Below, piece by piece: positions 48,306 through 58,751 of a stretch of DNA of 64,000 nucleotides. Made by a program: the position numbers and the translations under genes. The stretch comes from DASQEH01 sp963765725 (GTDB lineage Bacteria > Actinomycetota > Actinomycetes > Propionibacteriales > Nocardioidaceae). The stretch lies in the NCBI GenBank assembly GCA_963765725.1, contig CAVXXI010000003.1, positions 806,001-870,000 of the forward strand, in the 5' to 3' direction. Below the pieces are notes generated by a model. That model saw only the letters and a list, made by a program, of their open reading frames with translations. It ran no database searches and was not told where the DNA came from. How positions within the stretch are numbered: the stretch's first letter is position 1; each line of letters opens with the position of its first letter.

Positions 48306-51212
48306 GTGAAGGACCTCACCGACCGGGCCAAGGCGGTCGCCGCTGAGCTGCGCAGGTCAGGCGTGGCCGACGTCGACTCGTCCAGCCTCGCCCGATCGCT
48401 GTACAGCAGCGACGCCTCGCTGTATCGGGTGCCTCCGGCGATCGTTGTCCGGCCCCGCGACGCCGACGAGGTGCTGGCAGCGCTGTCCGCCTGTCGCGGC
48501 GCCGGTCTGCCCGTCACCGCGCGGGGCGCCGGCACCTCCATTGCGGGCAACGCGGTCGGTCCCGGAGCGGTGTTCGACTTCAGCAGGTACATGCACGGCG
48601 TCGACTCGATCGATCCTGAAGCCCGCACGGCGGTGGTGCAGCCTGGCGTCGTACACGCGTCGCTCCAGCGCGCCGTACGCCCGGTCGGGCTACGTTTCGG
48701 GCCGGACCCGTCGTCTCACTCCCGGTGCACGATCGGCGGCATGATCGGCAACAACGCCTGCGGGTCGAGGGCGCTCGGGTACGGGCGCACGTCCGACAAC
48801 CTGGTCGCGCTCGACGTCGCGACGGCTGCCGGGGAGCGGATCCTCCTCGGGCACGGCTCGCCAGGCCATCCCGGCAACGCCAGCAGGGCAGACAGCGTCG
48901 ATCCACTCTCCGATCGGGACGGACACAGCGGACCCGGCTCCGGCGTGCTCGACCGTCTGCGCGAGCGGGTCGGCCGGAGCCTCGCCGACATCCGCATGGA
49001 CCTCGGCAGGTTCCCTCGCCAGGCCTCCGGCTACGGGTTGGAGCAGTTGCTCCCCGAGCACGGCTTCGACGTGGCGCGCGCCCTGGCGGGGTCGGAGGGG
49101 ACGCTCGCGGTGGTGCTGGGCGCCACGGTCCGCCTCGTGCCGGAGCCGGCTCACCGGGCGCTCGTGGTGCTGGGCTACCCGTCGATCGCCTCCGCAGCCG
49201 ACGACGCACCACAGCTCCTCGCGCACCGGCCGACGGCGTGCGAGGGCCTCGACTCCAGGATCACCGACGTGGTGCGCGCATCCCACGGACTGCGGGCGGT
49301 ACCCGCCCTGCCCGATGGCGACGCCTGGCTGCTCGTCGAGGTCGTCGGCGACACCGCCGCGGAAGCACTTGCCGCCGCAGCCCTGGTACGCCGAGACGCG
49401 GGTACGTCGTCGGCTCTCGTCGTGCACGACATCGCAGGCATGCAGGCTCTGTGGCGCATCCGCGAGGACGGCGCGGGTCTCGCGGCGCGCGCCCTGACGC
49501 CGCCGGGCCAGCCCGGCTGGGAGGACGCGGCCGTCCCACCTGCGAGGCTGGGCGGCTACCTGCGCGACTTCGACTCCCTGCTCGCACAACACCGGCTGCA
49601 CGGTGTCCCCTACGGGCACTTCGGCGACGGTTGCGTCCACGTACGGATCGACTTCCCCGTCGGCACCGAGTCCGGGGCAGACGTGCTCCGGAGCTTCGTC
49701 GAGGACGCGGCCCGCCTCGTCGCGTCGTACGGCGGGTCGTTGTCCGGAGAGCACGGAGACGGTCGCGCCCGCAGCGACCTGCTCGGCCTCATGTACCCCT
49801 CGCGCATCCTCGAGCTGTTCGCGGACGTGAAGTCGATCTTCGACCCGGCGGGACTGCTGAACCCAGGCGTTCTCGTCGACCCGCGCCCGCTGGACGCCGA
49901 CCTGCGGCTCACCTCCCGCAGGGAGGTCCGAGGCGGCCTCGGCGTCCGGCTGGCCGCCGACGCCGGTGACTTCTCCGCCGCGGTGCACCGGTGCACCGGC
50001 GTCGGCAAGTGTCTGGCCGACAACAGCGCCGCGGGCGGCGTCATGTGCCCCTCCTACCGCGCCACGCGCAACGAGAAGGACTCGACACGAGGGCGCGCCA
50101 GGGTGCTCCAGGACATGGTGTCGGGAGCGTTCACGGAGGGCCCCGGCCCCTCGTGGAGGGCCGACGAGGTCGCCGATGTCCTCGAGCTGTGCCTTGCCTG
50201 CAAGGGATGCGCGTCGGACTGCCCAACCGGCGTCGACATGGCGACGTACAAGGCGGAGGTCCTGCACCAGCGGTATCTCGACCGCCTCAGACCCCGGAGC
50301 CACTACACGCTCGGCTGGCTCCCGTACTGGGCTGCGCTCGCCCAGCGCGCGCCCCGTCTTGTCAACGTCGCCTTCAGCCGGCCGCTGTCCGCCCGCGTGG
50401 TCAGGTGGAGCGCGGGCATCGACCAGCGACGGCGACTACCCGCGTTGGCCCTGCAGACATTTCGGGCGTGGAGCCGCGAGCGTCCTCAGGAACCCGACGA
50501 CCGTCCACTTGTCGTGCTCTGGGCCGACACGTTCACCGACTTCTTCAGCCCGGCCGCCGGCCGCGCCGCTGTCGACCTGCTCGAACGGGCGGGCTACCGC
50601 GTGGAAGTGCCGCGCGACTCCCTCTGCTGCGGCCTCACCTGGATCAGCACCGGACAGCTCGCCCGGGCCAGGAAGACCCTTGCCCGCACAGTGGCCGTGC
50701 TGGCGGAGTACGCCGACCGCGGAGTACCCGTGGTCGGACTGGAGCCGTCGTGCACGGCGGTGCTGCGAGCAGATGCCAGGGAGCTGCTCGACGACCCGCG
50801 GGTAGAACGGCTGGCGGCGCAGGTACACACCCTGGCCGAGCTTCTCGCCCGAACGCCCGGCTGGGAGCCGCCGGACCTCCGTGACGTCTCGGTGGTCGCC
50901 CAGCCGCACTGTCACCACGCATCAGTCCTGGGCTGGGAGGCCGACGCGGCACTGCTCGGTCGAGCCGGTGCGCAGGTGACGAGGGTAGGCGGCTGTTGTG
51001 GCCTCGCCGGAAACTTCGGCATGGAGAAGGGCCACTACGACGTCTCGGTCGCGGTGGCCGAGCTCGACCTGCTTCCGGCGGTCCGCTCGGCGCCGCCAGG
51101 AAGCATCGTCCTCGCCGACGGGTTCAGCTGCCGTACTCAGCTGGGCTCTCTCGCGGATGTCGACGCCGTCCACCTGGCCGAGCTGCTGAGGGGCCACCCT
51201 GCCGACCGCTGA
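48306..51212 (+). CDS. FAD-binding and Fe-S dehydrogenase (YdiJ/GlcD-GlcF-like fusion)
   Basis: A 968-residue two-module oxidoreductase. The N-terminal VAO-type FAD domain (residues about 30-260: RGAGTSIAGNAVGPGAVFDFS, IGGMIGNNACGSRALGYGRT) and FAD-linked oxidase C-terminal domain (HFGDGCVHVRIDFPVG, SLSGEHGDGRARSDLL) are followed by a ferredoxin-like region with Cys563-x5-Cys569 and CLACKGCASDCP from residue 629, then two cysteine-rich CCG domains (CCGL near 774, GGCCGLAG near 897). E. coli YdiJ of this layout oxidises D-2-hydroxyglutarate; D-lactate or glycolate are alternatives. GTG 48306 is preferred because the longer upstream frame is repeat sequence. Confidence 0.87.
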   Translation: MKDLTDRAKAVAAELRRSGVADVDSSSLARSLYSSDASLYRVPPAIVVRPRDADEVLAALSACRGAGLPVTARGAGTSIAGNAVGPGAVFDFSRYMHGVDSIDPEARTAVVQPGVVHASLQRAVRPVGLRFGPDPSSHSRCTIGGMIGNNACGSRALGYGRTSDNLVALDVATAAGERILLGHGSPGHPGNASRADSVDPLSDRDGHSGPGSGVLDRLRERVGRSLADIRMDLGRFPRQASGYGLEQLLPEHGFDVARALAGSEGTLAVVLGATVRLVPEPAHRALVVLGYPSIASAADDAPQLLAHRPTACEGLDSRITDVVRASHGLRAVPALPDGDAWLLVEVVGDTAAEALAAAALVRRDAGTSSALVVHDIAGMQALWRIREDGAGLAARALTPPGQPGWEDAAVPPARLGGYLRDFDSLLAQHRLHGVPYGHFGDGCVHVRIDFPVGTESGADVLRSFVEDAARLVASYGGSLSGEHGDGRARSDLLGLMYPSRILELFADVKSIFDPAGLLNPGVLVDPRPLDADLRLTSRREVRGGLGVRLAADAGDFSAAVHRCTGVGKCLADNSAAGGVMCPSYRATRNEKDSTRGRARVLQDMVSGAFTEGPGPSWRADEVADVLELCLACKGCASDCPTGVDMATYKAEVLHQRYLDRLRPRSHYTLGWLPYWAALAQRAPRLVNVAFSRPLSARVVRWSAGIDQRRRLPALALQTFRAWSRERPQEPDDRPLVVLWADTFTDFFSPAAGRAAVDLLERAGYRVEVPRDSLCCGLTWISTGQLARARKTLARTVAVLAEYADRGVPVVGLEPSCTAVLRADARELLDDPRVERLAAQVHTLAELLARTPGWEPPDLRDVSVVAQPHCHHASVLGWEADAALLGRAGAQVTRVGGCCGLAGNFGMEKGHYDVSVAVAELDLLPAVRSAPPGSIVLADGFSCRTQLGSLADVDAVHLAELLRGHPADR

Positions 51213-51283
51213 TCGGCCGGCGGACTCCTCGCATCCATCGTGGGCCGCGCCGAGGAGGGGCCGAGACGAGGGAATTACTCGTT

Positions 51284-51312
51284 TTGACCCTGCTCTGCCC
51301 ACCCGGTAATCT
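51284..51312 (+). promoter_or_regulatory. Promoter of the str operon (rpsL)
   Basis: TTGACC (51284-51289), a 17-nt spacer and TAATCT (51307-51312), close to the main-sigma consensus. Transcription would start near 51320, about 120 nt before rpsL. The upstream stretch GGAATTACTCGTTTT is unusually A/T-rich, as in strong ribosomal promoters. Confidence 0.7.
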
Positions 51313-51442
51313 TGAGAACTGTGCCTGGGCAACTCCAGGCCCTCTCGTGTGCGCACGGTGCGTCGGGGCGGATCTGTCCGCCGACGCCACACAGTGTCCT
51401 GCACCCCCGAAAAGCTTCGACGACAGGAAAGAGAACGACGCG

Positions 51443-51817
51443 GTGCCCACCATCCAGCAGCTGGTCCGCAAGGGCCGCCAGGACAAGGTGTCGAAGACGA
51501 AGACGCCGGCCCTGAAAGGATCGCCCCAGCGGCGCGGCGTCTGCACGCGCGTGTACACGACCACGCCGAAGAAGCCCAACTCCGCACTGCGCAAGGTCGC
51601 GCGCGTCCGGCTGACGAGCGGCATCGAGGTCACGGCGTACATCCCCGGCGTCGGGCACAACCTCCAGGAGCACTCGATCGTGCTCGTTCGCGGCGGTCGC
51701 GTGAAGGACCTCCCCGGTGTGCGCTACAAGATCATCCGCGGCTCGCTCGACACGCAGGGCGTGAAGAACCGCAAGCAGGCTCGCAGCCGCTACGGCGCGA
51801 AGAAGGAGAAGAGCTGA
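51443..51817 (+). CDS. rpsL: 30S ribosomal protein S12
   Basis: A 124-residue S12, part of the decoding centre. Residues linked to streptomycin resistance are wild-type: Lys43 in TPKKPNSALRK and Lys88 in GGRVKDLPGVRY. The adjacent Asp89 is the methylthiolation site in other bacteria. GTG 51443 gives the family length; the longer frame upstream is out of register with the known N-terminus PTIQQLVRKG. The stop overlaps the ATG of rpsG. Confidence 0.98.
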   Translation: MPTIQQLVRKGRQDKVSKTKTPALKGSPQRRGVCTRVYTTTPKKPNSALRKVARVRLTSGIEVTAYIPGVGHNLQEHSIVLVRGGRVKDLPGVRYKIIRGSLDTQGVKNRKQARSRYGAKKEKS

Positions 51818-52287
51818 TGCCGCGCAAGGGACCCGCCGCCAAGCGGCCGATCGAGATCGACCCGGTCTACGGCAGCCCACTGGTCACCCAGCTCATCAAC
51901 AAGGTGCTCGTCGACGGCAAGAAGCAGGTCGCCGAGCGGATCGTGCACAGCGCACTCGAGGGCTGCCGTGAGAAGAGCGGCACCGACCCGGTCGTCACGC
52001 TGAAGCGCGCACTCGACAACGTCAAGCCCACGCTGGAGGTCCGCCCCCGGCGGGTCGGCGGTGCCACCTACCAGGTCCCCGTCGAGGTCAGGCCCGTCCG
52101 GTCCACGACCCTCGCCCTGCGCTGGCTGGTCCGCTACTCGCAGGCCAGGCGCGAGAAGACCATGTCCGAGCGGCTGATGAACGAACTGCTGGACGCCTCC
52201 AACGGCCTCGGAGCCGCCGTGAAGCGACGCGAGGACACCCACAAGATGGCCGACTCCAACAAGGCGTTCGCCCACTACCGCTGGTGA
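51817..52287 (+). CDS. rpsG: 30S ribosomal protein S7
   Basis: A 156-residue S7, a primary 16S rRNA binder of the small-subunit head. MPRKGPAAKRPIEIDPVYGS, VTQLINKVLVDGKK, GGATYQVPVEVRP and the C-terminal EDTHKMADSNKAFAHYRW are typical. ATG 51817 overlaps the rpsL stop, so the two are translationally coupled. fusA starts 95 nt further on. Confidence 0.98.
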   Translation: MPRKGPAAKRPIEIDPVYGSPLVTQLINKVLVDGKKQVAERIVHSALEGCREKSGTDPVVTLKRALDNVKPTLEVRPRRVGGATYQVPVEVRPVRSTTLALRWLVRYSQARREKTMSERLMNELLDASNGLGAAVKRREDTHKMADSNKAFAHYRW

Positions 52288-52382
52288 CCTGTACGCCTCC
52301 GGCACGGCATGAAATCGCCCTCCGGAGCGTTGTACACCAACGTCACCGCACTCATCACTTTTACCGTTAGGGAACGCCAATC

Positions 52383-54485
<2,103 letters not shown>

Positions 54486-54540
54486 CATCGGCCCGGCGCA
54501 ACCCGCAACGTTCAAAGTTTCGATCTAGGAGGAAGTCCAA

Positions 54541-55734
54541 GTGGCGAAGGCCAAATTCGAGCGGACCAAACCGCACGTCAACATCGGCACCATCGGCCAC
54601 ATCGACCACGGGAAGACCACTCTGACCGCGGCGATCTCGAAGGTGCTGCACGACAAGTTCCCCACGCTCAACCCCCAGTTCGCCTTCGACGACATCGACA
54701 AGGCGCCCGAGGAGAAACAGCGCGGGATCACGATCTCGATCGCGCACATCGAGTACCAGACCGAGAAGCGGCACTATGCGCACGTCGACTGCCCCGGTCA
54801 CGCCGACTACATCAAGAACATGATCACCGGCGCGGCGCAGATGGACGGTGCGATCCTCGTCGTCGCCGCCACTGACGGCCCCATGCCCCAGACGCGCGAG
54901 CACGTGCTGCTCGCCCGCCAGGTCGGCGTGCCTGCGATCGTCGTCGCGCTCAACAAGTGCGACATGGTCGACGACGACGAGCTGATCGAGCTCGTCGAGC
55001 TCGAGGTGCGGGAGCTGCTCTCCGAGTACGAGTTCCCCGGCGACGACACCCCCGTCATCCGGGTGGCCGCGGCGCCGGCCCTCAACGGCGACGAGAAGTG
55101 GGGCGCCTCGGTGCTCGAGCTCATGGACGCCGTCGACGAGTTCATCCCGCAGCCGGCACGTGACACCGAGAAGCCGTTCCTCATGCCTGTCGAGGACGTC
55201 TTCACGATCACCGGTCGCGGCACGGTCATCACCGGCCGCATCGAGCGTGGCGTCGTCAAGATCAACGAGACCGTGGACATCATCGGCATCCGCGAGCAGA
55301 AGCAGACCACGACCGTCACCGGTATCGAGATGTTCCGCAAGCTGCTCGACACGGGTGAGGCCGGCGAGAACGTCGGGCTCCTCCTGCGCGGCACGAAGCG
55401 TGAGGACGTCGAGCGCGGCATGGTCGTCATCAAGCCCGGCTCGACCACGCCGCACACCAACTTCGACGGGAACGTCTACATCTTGTCGAAGGAAGAGGGT
55501 GGCCGGCACACGCCGTTCTTCAACAACTACCGGCCGCAGTTCTACTTCCGCACCACCGACGTCACCGGAGTCGTCACGCTGCCCGAGGGCACCGAGATGG
55601 TCATGCCCGGCGACACCACCGAGATGGCCGTCGAGCTCATCCAGCCGATCGCCATGGAAGAGGGCCTGCGCTTCGCCATCCGCGAGGGTGGCCGCACGGT
55701 CGGCGCGGGCCGGGTCACCAAGATCAACAAGTGA
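54541..55734 (+). CDS. tuf: Translation elongation factor Tu
   Basis: A 397-residue EF-Tu that delivers aminoacyl-tRNA to the ribosome. GTPase motifs: GHIDHGKTTLTAAI, KAPEEKQRGITIS, DCPGHADYIKNM and NKCDMVDD. Domains II and III are complete, ending in RTVGAGRVTKINK. The GTG start has a perfect AGGAGG 7 nt upstream. A strong intrinsic terminator follows. Confidence 0.98.
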   Translation: MAKAKFERTKPHVNIGTIGHIDHGKTTLTAAISKVLHDKFPTLNPQFAFDDIDKAPEEKQRGITISIAHIEYQTEKRHYAHVDCPGHADYIKNMITGAAQMDGAILVVAATDGPMPQTREHVLLARQVGVPAIVVALNKCDMVDDDELIELVELEVRELLSEYEFPGDDTPVIRVAAAPALNGDEKWGASVLELMDAVDEFIPQPARDTEKPFLMPVEDVFTITGRGTVITGRIERGVVKINETVDIIGIREQKQTTTVTGIEMFRKLLDTGEAGENVGLLLRGTKREDVERGMVVIKPGSTTPHTNFDGNVYILSKEEGGRHTPFFNNYRPQFYFRTTDVTGVVTLPEGTEMVMPGDTTEMAVELIQPIAMEEGLRFAIREGGRTVGAGRVTKINK

Positions 55735-55762
55735 CCTCGGTCTGACCTCACGTCTCACCCAG

Positions 55763-55810
55763 AGATCCGGCCCTCAGGCAGCAACTGCTGTCTGAGGGCC
55801 GGATCTTTGT
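55763..55810 (+). terminator. Intrinsic terminator after tuf
   Basis: AGATCCGGCCCTCAG (55763-55777) pairs perfectly with CTGAGGGCCGGATCT (55792-55806), with an inner partial stem in GCAGCAACTGCTGT, followed by TTGT. It is the best intrinsic terminator in the window and closes the str operon. Confidence 0.9.
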
Positions 55811-55834
55811 CGTCCGGGATGGTTGAATCGCTGG

Positions 55835-56344
55835 ATGGCCGGCGATCGCAAGAGGGTACGGACGGACAGCCGTCCCGGGGAGACAGAAGAGCAGCGGCTG
55901 GACCGCAACTACAACGAGCTGCTGCAGGAGATGCGGGTCCTCCAGTCCGGTATGCAGATCCTGTTCGCGTTCTTGCTCAGCATCGCGTTCCAGCAGCGCT
56001 TCGTCGAGGTGGACACCTTCCAGCGAGACGTCTACCTCGTGACGCTCGTGTCCGCGGCGTTGGCCACCGCGTGCATCATCGGGCCGGTGCCCTTCCACCG
56101 GCTCATCTTCCGCCGCGGGATGAAGGACGACCTGATCCGGGCGTCCACGCGGTACGTCGGAGCGGGTCTCGCCTTCCTGTTCGTCTGCATCACCGGCGCG
56201 ATGCTGATGGTCCTGGACTTCCTGACGTCGCGGGTCCTGGCCGTCACCGTCACCGCCGTTCTCGCCGTGATCTTCTTCGTGCTCTGGGTCGTGCTCCCGA
56301 TAAGGGCCCGGGTCGAGGAGGACAACGAACAGAGCGAGCCCTAA
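55835..56344 (+). CDS. DUF6328-like tetraspan membrane protein
   Basis: A 169-residue protein with an N-terminal charged region (RPGETEEQRLDRNYNELLQEMRVLQSG) and four membrane helices at roughly residues 45-62, 70-90, 108-130 and 133-155. The EEQRLDRNYNELLQEMR motif followed by MQILFAFLLSIAFQQRF matches, from memory, the actinobacterial DUF6328 family, whose function is unknown. ATG 55835 is preferred to TTG 55823. It begins 25 nt after the tuf terminator. Confidence 0.75.
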   Translation: MAGDRKRVRTDSRPGETEEQRLDRNYNELLQEMRVLQSGMQILFAFLLSIAFQQRFVEVDTFQRDVYLVTLVSAALATACIIGPVPFHRLIFRRGMKDDLIRASTRYVGAGLAFLFVCITGAMLMVLDFLTSRVLAVTVTAVLAVIFFVLWVVLPIRARVEEDNEQSEP

Positions 56345-56446
56345 CCAGACGGACAGGCGGCGGCTGCTCGAGGAACTGCGCGCCGGCACGGACACATCAT
56401 CGGCCGAGCAGAGTCGCGCATCCGCCCGCTGGGTAGATTGGGTGCC

Positions 56447-56911
56447 GTGGCAGACGAGGAGCTGACGGCAGACGGTGCGGAGCTGCTCAGCGTGATCGCG
56501 CGGGTCAACCGGTGGGCGACGTTCCACGCCGAGCTCGCCATTCCTCCCGCTCAGGCCCGGCTGCTGGCCCAGATCGACACGATGGGTGCAGCCCGGATCG
56601 GTGACCTCGCCCGGGCCGACCACTGCAGCCAGCCGACCATGACCAACCAGGTGCAACGCCTCGAGGAACACGGTTGGGTCGCCCGGGATCTCGACCCTGC
56701 CGACGGCCGGGCGGTCCTCATCTCCTTGACGCCGCAGGGGCGCGGCGTGCTGCAGGAGGTTCGTCGAGCCCGGGCCGCCGCACTCCAGCCCGTGCTCTCG
56801 CGGATGAGCGACCTGGAGCGGTCACGCCTGCGCGGGGCTGCCCTGACGCTCGCCGCACTCATGCAGGCCGCTGAGCACACGGTGCTCCACGGCGCTCTCC
56901 GCGACACGTGA
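56447..56911 (+). CDS. MarR-family transcriptional regulator
   Basis: A 154-residue winged-helix regulator. The DNA-binding core is IGDLARADHCSQPTMTNQVQRLEEHGWVAR, with the wing in DLDPADGRAVLISLTPQG. MarR proteins are usually ligand-responsive repressors of a neighbouring efflux system; here the two ABC exporter genes follow 106 nt downstream on the same strand. The GTG lies 7 nt after TAGATT (56434-56439), so the mRNA is probably leaderless. Confidence 0.92.
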   Translation: MADEELTADGAELLSVIARVNRWATFHAELAIPPAQARLLAQIDTMGAARIGDLARADHCSQPTMTNQVQRLEEHGWVARDLDPADGRAVLISLTPQGRGVLQEVRRARAAALQPVLSRMSDLERSRLRGAALTLAALMQAAEHTVLHGALRDT

Positions 56912-57017
56912 CCGGCGGGTGCGCCGGGTCGTGACATTCGTCAGGGGAACCGCCGGGGTCTGCGGGTAGCCTGGTCCGGGCGCCTTCGGCCGGTGCCCGA
57001 CAAGTCTGCGGAGGACC

Positions 57018-58751
57018 ATGCTCATACCGCTGTTGCGCGCCTATCTGCGTCCTTATGGGCGCCCGATCGCAATGGTGCTCGTCTTCCAGCTCGTCCAGAC
57101 CATGGCGAACCTGTACCTGCCCGGCCTGAACGCCGACATCATCGACAAGGGCGTCGTCGCCGGCGACACCGGCTACATCGTCCGTACCGGCGCGGTGATG
57201 CTCGTCGTCACCCTCGTCCAGATCGTCTGCGCTGTGGTAGCGGTGTACTTCGGGGCCCGGACAGCCATGGCGCTCGGCCGGGACCTCCGCGCCGCGGTGT
57301 TCAACAAGGTCCAGACCTTTGCCGCCCGCGAGGTCGCCCAGTTCGGCGCTTCCACGCTCATCACGAGGTCGACCAACGACGTCCAGCAGGTACAGATGAT
57401 CGTCTTCATGACGTTCACGTTCATGGTCGCTGCGCCGATCATGTGCTTCGGCGGGATCGTGCTGGCGCTGCGTCAGGACCTCAAGCTCTCCACGCTGCTC
57501 GTGGTCGTGGTGCCGGCGCTCGCACTGAGCGTCGGGCTCGTCATCCGCAGGCTGCGCCCGCTGTTTCGGCTCATGCAGACGAAGATCGACACGATCAACC
57601 GGGTCATGCGTGAGCAGATCACGGGTATCCGGGTCATCCGGGCGTTCGTCAAAGAGGGGTACGAGCGCGAGCGGTTCGGGGTGGCGAACCGCGACAACAT
57701 GCAGACCGCCATCGCCGTCGGCCGGCTGACCTCGTTGATGTTCCCGATCGTGATGCTGACCCTGAACGCGTCCGTCGTGGCGGCGACCTGGTTCGGCGGT
57801 CTCCGGATCGGCAGCGGCGGCATGCAGGTAGGGACGCTCGTGGCCTTCCAGAGCTACCTCATCCAGATCCTGATGGCCGTCATGATGGCCACCTTCATGT
57901 TCATGCTGTTCCCCCGCGCGGAGGTGTCCGCCGAGCGGATCAGCGAGGTGCTGGACACGGGACCCAGCGTCGTGGCCCGCGAGGGGGCGGTCCGGCGCCC
58001 GGTGCAGGCCGGGCTCGTGGAGGTGAGCGGGGCCAGCTTCGCCTATCCGGGAGCCGAGAAGGACGTGCTGCACTGCATCGACCTCGTCGCGCGGCCGGGT
58101 GAGACGACGGCCGTCATCGGGTCCACGGGGAGCGGCAAGAGCACCCTGCTGAACCTCATCCCGCGGCTCATCGACGTGACAGGCGGCGCCGTCCGGCTCG
58201 ACGGGGTCGACGTCCGCGAGCTCGTGCCCGACGACGTGTGGTCCGCTATCGGCCTGGTGCCCCAGCGGCCGTACCTGTTCACCGGTACCGTCGCGAGCAA
58301 CCTGCGTTACGGACGTCCCGACGCGACCGACGCGGAGCTCTGGGAGGCGCTCGAGATCGCGCAGGCCGACGACTTCGTCGCCGCGATGCCCGAGGAGCTC
58401 GACGCGCCCATCGCCCAGGGCGGGACCAACGTCTCCGGCGGACAGCGTCAACGCCTCGCCATCGCACGGGCCTTGGTCAAGCGGCCCCGGGTGTACCTCT
58501 TCGACGACTCATTCTCGGCGCTCGACTACGCGACGGACGCGGCCCTGAGGCTGGCCCTGCGGCCGGTGACCCGCGACGCCGCTGTCGTGATCGTCGCCCA
58601 GCGCGTCAGCACGATCCGGCGGGCCGACCGCATCGTGGTGCTCGACGAGGGGTGCGTCGTCGGTACGGGCACCCACGAGGAGCTCATGGCCGGGTGCGCC
58701 ACGTACCGAGAGATCGTGCTGTCCCAGCTCAGTGAGGCGGAGGCCGCATGA
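57018..58751 (+). CDS. ABC exporter half-transporter (degenerate Walker B)
   Basis: A 577-residue permease-ATPase fusion: six helices (residues about 15-310), then the nucleotide-binding domain with Walker A GSTGSGKST, signature VSGGQRQR and Walker B VYLFDDSFSALD. The catalytic glutamate after Walker B is Asp, which marks a degenerate ATP site as in heterodimeric exporters. It pairs with the next gene, overlapping by 4 nt. Transport of drugs or lipids outward is likely; the substrate is unknown. Probably controlled by the MarR regulator upstream. Confidence 0.92.
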   Translation: MLIPLLRAYLRPYGRPIAMVLVFQLVQTMANLYLPGLNADIIDKGVVAGDTGYIVRTGAVMLVVTLVQIVCAVVAVYFGARTAMALGRDLRAAVFNKVQTFAAREVAQFGASTLITRSTNDVQQVQMIVFMTFTFMVAAPIMCFGGIVLALRQDLKLSTLLVVVVPALALSVGLVIRRLRPLFRLMQTKIDTINRVMREQITGIRVIRAFVKEGYERERFGVANRDNMQTAIAVGRLTSLMFPIVMLTLNASVVAATWFGGLRIGSGGMQVGTLVAFQSYLIQILMAVMMATFMFMLFPRAEVSAERISEVLDTGPSVVAREGAVRRPVQAGLVEVSGASFAYPGAEKDVLHCIDLVARPGETTAVIGSTGSGKSTLLNLIPRLIDVTGGAVRLDGVDVRELVPDDVWSAIGLVPQRPYLFTGTVASNLRYGRPDATDAELWEALEIAQADDFVAAMPEELDAPIAQGGTNVSGGQRQRLAIARALVKRPRVYLFDDSFSALDYATDAALRLALRPVTRDAAVVIVAQRVSTIRRADRIVVLDEGCVVGTGTHEELMAGCATYREIVLSQLSEAEAA

